Of a DNA stretch of 64,000 bases, positions 16,828 through 25,477 are shown in pieces; position 1 is the stretch's first letter; every line of letters starts with the position of its first letter. The position numbers and the translations under genes were made by a program. The stretch is taken from NCBI RefSeq assembly GCF_000332355.1, contig NZ_KB235958.1:566093-630092 (forward strand), written 5' to 3'. This DNA comes from Baaleninema simplex PCC 7105 (lineage in GTDB: Bacteria; Cyanobacteriota; Cyanobacteriia; Cyanobacteriales; Geitlerinemataceae). The notes under the pieces are model-generated. The model was not told the origin of the DNA and did not search any database. It was given only the letters and a program-made list of their open reading frames with translations.

Positions 16828-18027
16828 ATGGTTACAGTGACGCCTCCCAAAACGGAATCCCAAAAAGCTGACAATTTCTTCGACATTTGCAATCTCAGTC
16901 TAAATAAAAAAGGCGAAGAACTTTGCGGTGACAAGGTTAAATTTATTAAAACCGAGCGTAAAAGTACCATCGTCCTGTCGGACGGGTTGGGAAGCGGTGT
17001 GAAAGCCAATATTTTGGCAACTTTAACCAGTGAAATTCTGATTACCATGTTGAACGCCGACGTTCCCCTCGAACAGGTGATGGAAACGGTCATCGGAACG
17101 CTACCGATTTGTCAGGTTCGTAAAATTGCTTATGCGACGTTTACGATTATTCAAATCGACCATTTCTTGAATAAATTTAAAATTATAAATTTCGACAATC
17201 CGCCTGTTTTTTATTTTAAAAAAGGGCGAATTATTAAACTTGAAGAACGAATCGATCGAATTTTAGATCGAAAAGTCAAATGTGCCACAGGAACCCTAGA
17301 ACGCGGCGATTTTCTCGGTGCGATTAGCGACGGCGTTCTGTACGCCGGACTCGGCGACACCATGAATTTCGGTTGGGGATGGGACAACATCGCCAAATAC
17401 ATGGAAAACCTGTTCGTCCATCAAGTCCCGACAGCGCGAAGTATTCTGCAAAGTGTTCTCGACGAAACGCGATCGCTCTACCGGGGACAGATTGGAGACG
17501 ATGCGTCTTTAGTGGGGGTTTACGTCCGTCGGCGCAACCCGTTAATGATCTTCACCGGCCCGCCGCTAGACGTGACACAAGACGAAGTGTACGCCGAACG
17601 GTTGCTGAGTTTTCCGGGTCGAAAAGCCATCTGCGGCGGTACTACGGGAAACATCGTCGCCAACTATATGGGGGAAACTGTAGAAATGGATATTTCCACC
17701 ATGCGAAAAGAGTTACCGCCAATTGGAAAACTCAGCGAAATCGACTTGGTAACAGAAGGAATTCTAACGATTTCCAAAGCCACAGAAATTCTGCGAAAAT
17801 GTCACTGCGATATCGATCGCCTTCCGTTCGATCGCAACGGCGCGATTTTATTGGCACGAGAAATCCTCGAAGCAGATTCGATTTTCTTCCTCATCGGCCA
17901 GCAAATCAACGAATTCTATCAAAACCCCTTACTTCCTAAAAATATTTCGATTCGGCGAAACTTAGTCGAAGAACTGGTGCAACTGCTACGCGACCATCAA
18001 AAAGAAGTCGATCTCGAATATTGCTAA
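16828..18027 (+). CDS. SpoIIE-type (PP2C) Ser/Thr phosphatase with C-terminal extension
   Basis: The 399-residue product has a PP2C/SpoIIE domain at about residues 15-235. Metal ligands are seen in CGDKV (D35), VLSDGLGSGVKA (D52), AISDGVLY (D168) and IGDDASLVGV (D224, D225). A second region, 245-395, contains RKAICGGTTGNIVANYMG and IDLVTEGILTISKATEIL. I recognise this as the tail of phosphatases encoded beside [FeFe] hydrogenases in anaerobic Firmicutes, not of sporulation SpoIIE. No membrane part is present, so it is cytosolic. Expected activity is dephosphorylation of a Ser/Thr-phosphorylated partner such as an anti-sigma antagonist, none of which is visible here. A bidirectional terminator follows. 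Confidence 0.85.
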   Translation: MVTVTPPKTESQKADNFFDICNLSLNKKGEELCGDKVKFIKTERKSTIVLSDGLGSGVKANILATLTSEILITMLNADVPLEQVMETVIGTLPICQVRKIAYATFTIIQIDHFLNKFKIINFDNPPVFYFKKGRIIKLEERIDRILDRKVKCATGTLERGDFLGAISDGVLYAGLGDTMNFGWGWDNIAKYMENLFVHQVPTARSILQSVLDETRSLYRGQIGDDASLVGVYVRRRNPLMIFTGPPLDVTQDEVYAERLLSFPGRKAICGGTTGNIVANYMGETVEMDISTMRKELPPIGKLSEIDLVTEGILTISKATEILRKCHCDIDRLPFDRNGAILLAREILEADSIFFLIGQQINEFYQNPLLPKNISIRRNLVEELVQLLRDHQKEVDLEYC

Positions 18028-18076
18028 CCCAAAATCCCTAACCTCCGTGTCCTCTGTGCCTCTGTGGTGAAAAAGG

Positions 18077-18126
18077 AAAACCCCCGGTCGGGGCGTTGCA
18101 TACAGCCTTCCAACCGGGGTTTCTCT
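18077..18126. terminator. Bidirectional hairpin terminator between convergent genes
   Basis: AAACCCCCGGT near 18078 pairs with ACCGGGGTTT (18113-18122), with one bulge and a central loop of about 24 nt. A T-rich tail on plus (TTTCTCTT) and the complement of AAAAAGGAAAA on minus allow use in both directions. Confidence 0.65.
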
Positions 18127-18136
18127 TCACAAGAGG

Positions 18137-21100
18137 TTAAACCTCCTCGCGAACATCAAAATAGAGCGCCGCGTACTTGACAATTTCCGCCACGTGGGGC
18201 TTCAGTTCCGGTAGATAGGTATCGATCGCCTGCCGCACCGCGTTAGAAAACTGCGCGAAATCCTCAGTTTTGTCTTTCACAAACGGCTCCAAGCGCTCGA
18301 TAAGCTGGTAATTACTATCGACATGAGCCGCTTTCATGGCTTTCTCCAACGGCGGTGCTGTATCGTCCACAAACTCCGGCAACAGGCGACTGACGAACGT
18401 AACCCGGTGGAACACCCGCCAGCAGGGGGGTTTCTTCTCCGTTTGACGCGCCTGGCGCATCGCCGCCGCGTTGGGATGACTGCTTTGTTCGAGCCAAATC
18501 GGATCGACCACCTTACCGAACAAATCCTCGAAGTTGTTCGAGGAACCTTCCAAATAGAAGGTCATAAAGCGGTAAGCATCCACCTTACCGGAGACGTTAA
18601 TTGGATTTCCATCGTCGTCGTACACCCGCGTTAGCGTAGCGTCGTACTGCTGCAAATCTCCCGGCGTGTCCACAGACACCTCGATACTAAAAGACTGCTC
18701 CGACTCTTTGGTCTTCGTCTTCGTCAGATTCAGGCTTCCTCCCACCGAGGCGTCCATTTCCATGTTGACCCCGGCGCTGAACACCTCGACATCAATGCCG
18801 ACGTTCATTCCCACGCTGCCGCTGAAGCTGTAGGAACCGCTCGTGCTTTCCTGCTTCACGTCCGTCAGTTCCGTACTTTCAGAAAAGAAACCGCCGTCCG
18901 CCGTCCAAACATAAGTATTGACGAGGTTGCGCTTAGCAAACTTATCGGGAACCGTGCGATCGCCCGTTAAAGCCCCGATTAAACTGCCAAACGTCGCACC
19001 CGCTGCTGCACCGATGGGGCCGCCACTTTGAGCCATCAAACCCGCGCCAGCCTTCGCACCTTCGACCCCCAGCGGCGAAGCGTCGAAGTTCTCGTAATAA
19101 CTGGCCAGTTCTTGCTCTTCCCGTTGGATGCGCCGCTTGATGGCGTAGGCTTCCTTGGGTTTGAAGTAGCTGTATTCGCCGTAACCCGTGGCGTTGGCAT
19201 AATCCGGGTCGCAAACCTTGCCCGTTTCCGTGTAACCCACCGCCCCGTCGAGGGTTCCTTGTTTGGTGTAACGGGGATTGAGCGGAAAAGGAATAATATT
19301 CCAATCCTTGGGAATATCGGGATTCGGCTGGAAGCGGAACGACACCAGAGCGTTATTGTGCTTCAAACGCAGCGCAAACACATCGGCGGTTTCCGACTGC
19401 ACCAGCGCAAATCCCATATTCACCGGGACGAAACGGCGACCCAATGCCGGGTTGAGCAGATGTTTGGGATCTTCCCAGTTCCCACCGAGGGCGACCGTGG
19501 TGTTTTTGCTGGTATTGCGACCCGAACCCACCGTACTGTCAGAAGACCAACTGTTACTCGACTCGAAGTTGGCGTTGATTCCGGCGCTGATGTCGATGTC
19601 GGTGAGTTCCTTGGCAACCCCGAAGCCCAACGGTGCCGCAATCAGCAGGTCGTTGGAACCGAAGCCAGCGGTGGCGGACATCCCGAAGGCGGTGTTAAAA
19701 CTGCCTTCTTGGGAGGCGGAGAAGGAATAGCTGACGTTGTCGGCTTCGATGACTTCCAAGGTGCTGACGTTGTTGTAGTCCCCGATCGCAGGATCGACCG
19801 GCCCGGCGGTGATGTTTTCACTGGGAACCGGGGGCGCACCTTCGACATAGCCGATAATTTGCGGCGCGAACTGCACTTGACCAATCCATTCTGTAACTAA
19901 ATTGCCCACCTTGAAGCCGGTAATCAGATGCCACTGGCCGTTTTCGATGTAGCCGTAGCAGCGTTTGAGAACTCCAGTCATGTTCCCGGCGTCGTCAGTT
20001 TGGGTGTCGCCGTATTCAGCGATGGCGGGACGACTGTGCAGGAAGCCGTTAAACTGGGTTTCGATTCCGGCGAGAGCCGATCGCACCTGGGCAGTGTCGT
20101 CGCCGATGGGGGCAGTGGAGAGGACTGAGGTGGGTTGATTTTGACCTTGGGCGATCGCCAGATGGTTGCTAAAGAGGGAGTAGTCTAAAACGCGATACTC
20201 TTCGTCGCTGTCGAAGGTGTAGTTGGCGATGAGATCTTCTTTTTCGCCTTTGAGACGGGTGAAGAGGTTATCTTGTAACTGCTCTTGGGTGCGGGCGACT
20301 TTCCAAATGCGGACTTCTTCGAGGATACCGTCGAAGCCGTTTTTCACGCCGTTTTCTCGGTACGCGCCGATCGTAAATTGGCGATCGCCCCAAGACATGG
20401 GATCGACGGGTTCGGTTTCGACAACGCTACCGTTGCGATAGAGGCGGAAAGTGGACCCGTTGGGGTCGGGATTTTTCACCCAGGTAATGCCCCCGGTGCG
20501 TTGACCGTGGCTTTGTCCCTTGCTGTCGTAGGCAACGTTCCCTTCGTTTTCTTCGAGTTGCCACCAGGAAACGAGTCCGGTTTCACTGCCTTTGAGACGG
20601 CTTCCGAGTTCAGTTTTGTTGAGGGCTTTGTTCCAAATCCGTACTTGGCTGAGAATACCTTTGAACGGCATGGTGTTGCCCCCGGAGACAGCGCGACCGA
20701 GTTCGAGGGCTTCGTTGTTGTTGCCGGTGTTGGCTTCGGCGTATTTGAAACTTCCCGCTTCGGCGTTGTCGATGTAGAAGCTAATCTCGTCCCACTGGTT
20801 GACTTCCACGGATTCGACGATTTCGACCCGTTCGCCGTGGATGACTTGGGTGCTTTTCTTCTCTTCTTTGTCGGTGCCTTGTTTGCGAGTAACGGCGATT
20901 GTGTGGAAGTTTCCGGCGGTGAGGGAAGCCGTGGAAGTAAAACTGCGACTTTGTCCTTGACGGGTTTCAAAGGCAAAGACGAGATGGCCGCTGGTGTTGA
21001 TGTAGAGAGCGTAAGGAACGCTGCGATCGCTGCCGTTGCCGAGATGTCCTTTGGCCAGCAAGCCCCGAGGCTGGTTGAAGTTCTCAACTCGACAAAAGAC

Positions 21101-24100
21101 CTCTAACGTCAAATCTCGAGCGATATCGAGGGCGGCATCGTTGCCACAGTCGAGATGGCTGTCGGTACCGTCGAATTTCAAAGCGTAAGATTGCTTGAAG
21201 ACCGCAGCCAGATGATACCAGTCTTGGCTGGTGACGCCGTTTTTTTCCTTGACGAACCGATCGCCCACTCCCGCCACGATCGAATACGCCGCAGTAATGG
21301 CAGAGTCCGTCGGTTGCGGGTCGCCGCAAAGCCGACCGTCTAGGGCGTTGGCACCGTAGTCTTTGGCGATGCGATCGCTAAACTGCCAGTAGGCAAACAG
21401 ACAATCCTCTTTTCCGTGGAGGCGACGCTTCATGTTGGCGCGGATTTCTTCGGGCGATCGCGCCGTCGTCCACAGCCGTACTTCGTCGAGGCTGCCGCAA
21501 AAATCCCCGTCGCTCGACCAGTTACTATGACCGATGTAGTTGCGGCTGCGGCGCGTGTCGTCGTCTGGCAATCCCCCCTGACACCGTTCGACTTCCTGCC
21601 CGTCTTTGTACACGCAGGTCGTACCGTCGGGGGCGATGGTGATGGCGACGTGAATCCACCGTCCAGCCTCAAAATAGTTTTCAATAGAAAGGCGGTGGGT
21701 GGTGTATCGCGTGTAAATATGCAGTCCTAAATTTCGGGTCGTTCCCTCGTTGGCGAGAATGATGTTGTCCCGTCCCGAACCGTTGCCCAGGTCGAAGATA
21801 CGCGACCAGCTTTGAAATCGGTCGTATTTCACCCAAGCTTCCAAGGTCAAGCCTTCCCGCGTCGGAAGCCGGAAGGAGGGTACATCGATGTAATCGCCGT
21901 TACCGTCGAATGCCAGTGCCGACTGCACGTTTTTGGCGGTAATTCCCAACAAATACTGAGAGCGATCGCCTCGGTGGTGGATAATGCGTCCGGGCTGCTT
22001 CCAGGTTTTCGGCTGAACCCAGGCTTCTAAGGTCAAGTTTCCCGTGGCGTCGAGTTTGTCGAGTTCTTGGTGGGACAGTTCCAACAGGGTATCGGTACCG
22101 TCGAATTCCAAGGCGCTACCGGGAGAGTCGGCCACCCACTGACAAGTCGGCGTTGCCCCGGTGCTGCTGGCGCTGCCGTTTTGAACTTTACCCGTAGCGC
22201 TTCCGGCTCCCGTCACGACTTGCAGGGAACCCCGTTTGAGGCTGTAACCGGGTTGGTTGGCGCGGGCGTTGCTGCTGTAGTCGTACCGCAGCCAGTACAG
22301 GGGCGCTCCCAGGTTGGCGACGGGGGCGATGTCGCTGAGTTCGAGGGTCGTTTCGCCTACGGCGACGGCTTTGGCCGTGTGGACGGGGGCGTTTTGCAAC
22401 AGCAACGTCGCCCCTGCTGGAATCGGCTGTTTCATGGGTTCGCGCAGCGTCAGAGTTTGACCGCCCAGGGTTCCTTCGGACAGTTTGCCCAAGAAGACGG
22501 GCTGTTGGGCTAAGCCGTTCAAGACGGCGGCAAACTGGCGGGTTTCGCGGGGGACGCGCTCCCAGGTTTCGGTCAATCCCCCCTTCGCCCCCCTTACCAA
22601 GGGGAATTGGGGGGATGCGATCGTGACGGTGCAGGTGTCGGAGTCTCCGTCAGTGTCGCTAATTTCGATGGCGATCGCATCCATTTCGGGTTCGGCGGAA
22701 CGGGCAATTAACGTTAAGTTCCCGGTTTCGGCTGCCAGTAAATATTTCGCCTTGGCGCTGCGGGTGTCGTAGTAGGCGGCGAAGAAGCGATCGTTTTTAC
22801 CCCGGAAGTACAAGGCTAGTTTTCCGGTGGCACTGTCGAACAGTTGTGGGGCGTCTTTGGCGGCGGCGAATTCCAGCAAACCGCCGGAAACCGTCAAGCC
22901 GAAGCGATCGACGTGCAACAAGGGTAGCGGCAGGGGCGTCGCTTCTCCCAACAGGCTGCTTTTGAGTTGGCGCAGTTGGGTTTCGCTGTGGCTGAGTTCG
23001 GTTTGTTTGCTGTTGAGTAAATCCCGCAGGCGATCGCGCTCGGCCCGTTTGGCGTCTAAGGTTGCAGCCCCGGCTCGAATCTCGTTGAGTTCCCGTTTCT
23101 TGCTGTCGAGTTGCCGCCCGGTGTTGCGTTTGTTTTCCCGCAGGGAATCGCTTTCGAGGACTTTGATACTGGAAATTTCGTCGTTCGTCCAGTTCGTCGC
23201 ACCGGGAATCGTCCACTTACGCCCGCCGTAATGGGCGTGCTGGTAGACCTCGATTTTCATGTCTTCGGAGCTGTCCCATTTGATGGAACTGATGCGATCG
23301 TTCCACCAGTCTCCCACCCAGGAATTGGTTTCGCCCACTTTCATCTTGAAGGACGCGCCGCCGTAGCCGCTGTGTTCGTAGAAGGTGGCGTACAGGGGGC
23401 GGTTGTAATGGGCGAGGGTACTTTCGAGGGTGGCGATTTCCTGTTCTAGCGTCGCGATTTTCGCGGCACTGTTTTCCAAGATGGCGATTTCTTCGTCCAA
23501 GGCGGCCAGGTTTTCCGTCAGGCTGCGGATTTCCTGGCGTAACTGAGTGATTTTGCGTTCTAACCCCCGAATGGTTTCGATTTTTTGGTTGAGGGAACCG
23601 CCGTCTTTGTCGGGGGTCAGCGGCGGTAAACTCAGGTTGTCTGGCGCGAGGGCGAGTTTGCCTTCGCGAGACAGGGCGAAATCGAGAACGGCCACGTGAC
23701 CGAGGCTTTCGTCGTCGCGGTTCTCGGTGGTTTTTGTCGTCAGTGCCAGCATGACGCGGGCGTTTTTCTTGACGGGTTTTTCGGTGCGATCGTATCCCGA
23801 GGTGGCGGTTTCTTGTTGGTAGTACAGCAGAGCCGACATTCCGGAAACGATCGCGCGATCGCTCAGTTTGATGCTCGATCGCCGCATTCCCACGCGATCG
23901 CCGATGGGGGCTTCGGAACTGACCCAGTTTACTGCACCGCCAACGATACCGTGGTGGGCGTTATCGGTTTGGTCGTAAAGGCGATCGCCCCCGCCTTCGT
24001 CGCACCGCCAATACGCCGCCAATCCGGGTTCGTTCCCCACCAATCGCTGTTGTGCGTCGGCTGTGATTTCGCTGGCACTACGCGATCGCATCCACACTCG

Positions 24101-25477
24101 CACTTCGTCGAGTTGTCCTTGGAAATACTTCTCTTGCCCTTGTGCCCCCAGGACGAAGCGATCGGCGTTGCTGCCCATCGTACCGGATTGGGTTTGGCTG
24201 TGGAGTTCGACGCCGTTTTTATAGACCCGCTGCGTCGTACCGTCGTAGGCGATCGCCAGGTGATACCAGATTCCGGCTGTCACCTCGAACTCTTCGACAG
24301 CCACTGTTTCACCGGGTTTCCAGTCATAGTTCAATACGCCATCTTTGACGGTTGCTGAAACCAAATCTCCTTTGCTGTAGAGTCGGTTTTCGCCTTCGGT
24401 GCGATCGCAGCGGAACCACAGTTCTACGGTATAGCCGCCGTCGCCGGGATCGAGGACGTTGCCGAAATCCGCCACAGTACTGCTACCGTCGAAGGACAAC
24501 GCCGATTCGGAATACCCCGATTGACTGATGGCGGGAACCAAATCTAACCCAGTAAACGGACAAGTTCCTGGCTGACGTTCCAACACTGCCGTTTGATATT
24601 CGGGATCGGGGCTGGTGTAGAGAATGGTTCCCCGCGTGTTAAACAGTCCGTCGCTAGCCCGTTCGACGTTAAAGGAATCGAGCAAATCGGTTTTGCTGTT
24701 GTGGGCGAAAAACTGCCAGCGTTGAATGCCGGAGACTTGCGTGGGAAGTAATAATACAGAAAACCGCCCCCCTTGCAGGTGACGGATGAAATCGAGTTCT
24801 TGGGTTGGCTCGAAGAAGGGATTTTTTTCCATATCCCGCGCCCCCAAGCTGTCTTTACTACCGTCGGGGCGGTATTTGCTGCGGCTGCGCTTGTAGCGGA
24901 CTTCCATTTTCGGCCGCAGTTGGGAACCGGAGAGGACGAAGCGATCGACTAATAGGGTTTCGTTGACGAGGGGGACGGGATTTCCTTCGGCGTCAGTGAC
25001 GGGAGTGCCATCGGCGTAGCGTTTGAAGACCATATCGGGATGGTCGCGATCGATGGCTTGGCGGAAAATATAAATGTATTTTTCGTCTGAGAGGGCTTGA
25101 AACGGCGCGTCGGCGGTAAACCGTCCCGTACTCGAGAGAAACGGATCGATTTCTTCGGGTCGTAATATACCGGGAAGGACTTCTTCACCGCTTCCTTTTT
25201 TGACGGTGGGAATCACAGCGCGATCGGCGACGCCGTAACCCACTTGCAGGAGTTCGTTACCGAATTGCAGTTCGGTGGGATTTCCCGGCCAGTAATTTTT
25301 GTCAACCCAGCCGAGCTTTTCTTGGTTGTTGTTAAAATCTAAAACCGCGTAGAAGATGCGGCGGTTTTCATCCAAGGCAAAGGCGATTGCAGTTCCGTTG
25401 TGCCGTACCATCGTGGTATGGCGATAACGGCTTTGGGAAGAGGTATAGACTTTGAGGAAGTTTTCAATGACACCCAT
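18137..25477 (-). CDS. Giant LamG / beta-gamma-crystallin / putative pore-forming protein, 2446 aa
   Basis: No signal peptide or membrane anchor is seen at the N-terminus. Residues 1-320 are an unassigned globular region. A LamG (concanavalin-like) domain spans 325-515. A coiled coil at 630-692 and a second at 777-842 flank a beta/gamma-crystallin-like unit at 695-775 (YEHSGYGGASFKMKVGE, QHAHYGGRKWTIPG). Residues 1122-1775 hold several LamG units, two of which are inserted in a third. The C-terminal part, 1910-2360, has Ser/Gly-rich amphipathic strands (VSYSFSASQEGSFNTAFG, SGSYSFSGSVGMNVGIDV). It also has a Gly/Ala segment at 2138-2172 (GPIGAAAGATFGSLIGALTG). A short helical tail ends the protein. 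Carbohydrate binding and membrane insertion are inferred from domains only. It stands alone between SpoIIE and a 1.1-kb spacer. Confidence 0.8.
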   Translation of the reverse strand: MGVIENFLKVYTSSQSRYRHTTMVRHNGTAIAFALDENRRIFYAVLDFNNNQEKLGWVDKNYWPGNPTELQFGNELLQVGYGVADRAVIPTVKKGSGEEVLPGILRPEEIDPFLSSTGRFTADAPFQALSDEKYIYIFRQAIDRDHPDMVFKRYADGTPVTDAEGNPVPLVNETLLVDRFVLSGSQLRPKMEVRYKRSRSKYRPDGSKDSLGARDMEKNPFFEPTQELDFIRHLQGGRFSVLLLPTQVSGIQRWQFFAHNSKTDLLDSFNVERASDGLFNTRGTILYTSPDPEYQTAVLERQPGTCPFTGLDLVPAISQSGYSESALSFDGSSTVADFGNVLDPGDGGYTVELWFRCDRTEGENRLYSKGDLVSATVKDGVLNYDWKPGETVAVEEFEVTAGIWYHLAIAYDGTTQRVYKNGVELHSQTQSGTMGSNADRFVLGAQGQEKYFQGQLDEVRVWMRSRSASEITADAQQRLVGNEPGLAAYWRCDEGGGDRLYDQTDNAHHGIVGGAVNWVSSEAPIGDRVGMRRSSIKLSDRAIVSGMSALLYYQQETATSGYDRTEKPVKKNARVMLALTTKTTENRDDESLGHVAVLDFALSREGKLALAPDNLSLPPLTPDKDGGSLNQKIETIRGLERKITQLRQEIRSLTENLAALDEEIAILENSAAKIATLEQEIATLESTLAHYNRPLYATFYEHSGYGGASFKMKVGETNSWVGDWWNDRISSIKWDSSEDMKIEVYQHAHYGGRKWTIPGATNWTNDEISSIKVLESDSLRENKRNTGRQLDSKKRELNEIRAGAATLDAKRAERDRLRDLLNSKQTELSHSETQLRQLKSSLLGEATPLPLPLLHVDRFGLTVSGGLLEFAAAKDAPQLFDSATGKLALYFRGKNDRFFAAYYDTRSAKAKYLLAAETGNLTLIARSAEPEMDAIAIEISDTDGDSDTCTVTIASPQFPLVRGAKGGLTETWERVPRETRQFAAVLNGLAQQPVFLGKLSEGTLGGQTLTLREPMKQPIPAGATLLLQNAPVHTAKAVAVGETTLELSDIAPVANLGAPLYWLRYDYSSNARANQPGYSLKRGSLQVVTGAGSATGKVQNGSASSTGATPTCQWVADSPGSALEFDGTDTLLELSHQELDKLDATGNLTLEAWVQPKTWKQPGRIIHHRGDRSQYLLGITAKNVQSALAFDGNGDYIDVPSFRLPTREGLTLEAWVKYDRFQSWSRIFDLGNGSGRDNIILANEGTTRNLGLHIYTRYTTHRLSIENYFEAGRWIHVAITIAPDGTTCVYKDGQEVERCQGGLPDDDTRRSRNYIGHSNWSSDGDFCGSLDEVRLWTTARSPEEIRANMKRRLHGKEDCLFAYWQFSDRIAKDYGANALDGRLCGDPQPTDSAITAAYSIVAGVGDRFVKEKNGVTSQDWYHLAAVFKQSYALKFDGTDSHLDCGNDAALDIARDLTLEVFCRVENFNQPRGLLAKGHLGNGSDRSVPYALYINTSGHLVFAFETRQGQSRSFTSTASLTAGNFHTIAVTRKQGTDKEEKKSTQVIHGERVEIVESVEVNQWDEISFYIDNAEAGSFKYAEANTGNNNEALELGRAVSGGNTMPFKGILSQVRIWNKALNKTELGSRLKGSETGLVSWWQLEENEGNVAYDSKGQSHGQRTGGITWVKNPDPNGSTFRLYRNGSVVETEPVDPMSWGDRQFTIGAYRENGVKNGFDGILEEVRIWKVARTQEQLQDNLFTRLKGEKEDLIANYTFDSDEEYRVLDYSLFSNHLAIAQGQNQPTSVLSTAPIGDDTAQVRSALAGIETQFNGFLHSRPAIAEYGDTQTDDAGNMTGVLKRCYGYIENGQWHLITGFKVGNLVTEWIGQVQFAPQIIGYVEGAPPVPSENITAGPVDPAIGDYNNVSTLEVIEADNVSYSFSASQEGSFNTAFGMSATAGFGSNDLLIAAPLGFGVAKELTDIDISAGINANFESSNSWSSDSTVGSGRNTSKNTTVALGGNWEDPKHLLNPALGRRFVPVNMGFALVQSETADVFALRLKHNNALVSFRFQPNPDIPKDWNIIPFPLNPRYTKQGTLDGAVGYTETGKVCDPDYANATGYGEYSYFKPKEAYAIKRRIQREEQELASYYENFDASPLGVEGAKAGAGLMAQSGGPIGAAAGATFGSLIGALTGDRTVPDKFAKRNLVNTYVWTADGGFFSESTELTDVKQESTSGSYSFSGSVGMNVGIDVEVFSAGVNMEMDASVGGSLNLTKTKTKESEQSFSIEVSVDTPGDLQQYDATLTRVYDDDGNPINVSGKVDAYRFMTFYLEGSSNNFEDLFGKVVDPIWLEQSSHPNAAAMRQARQTEKKPPCWRVFHRVTFVSRLLPEFVDDTAPPLEKAMKAAHVDSNYQLIERLEPFVKDKTEDFAQFSNAVRQAIDTYLPELKPHVAEIVKYAALYFDVREEV
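22568..22615. repeat. Palindromic genomic repeat inserted in frame in the giant gene
   Basis: CCCCCCTTCGCCCCCCTTAC, AAGGGGAATTGGGGGG and flanking bases form a hairpin-type repeat of the class usually found between genes. Here it lies inside the coding frame and reads SPQFPLVRGAKGGLT (residues 955-969). Related spacer copies occur at 58030-58068 and, more loosely, inside 51061-51161. Confidence 0.75.
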
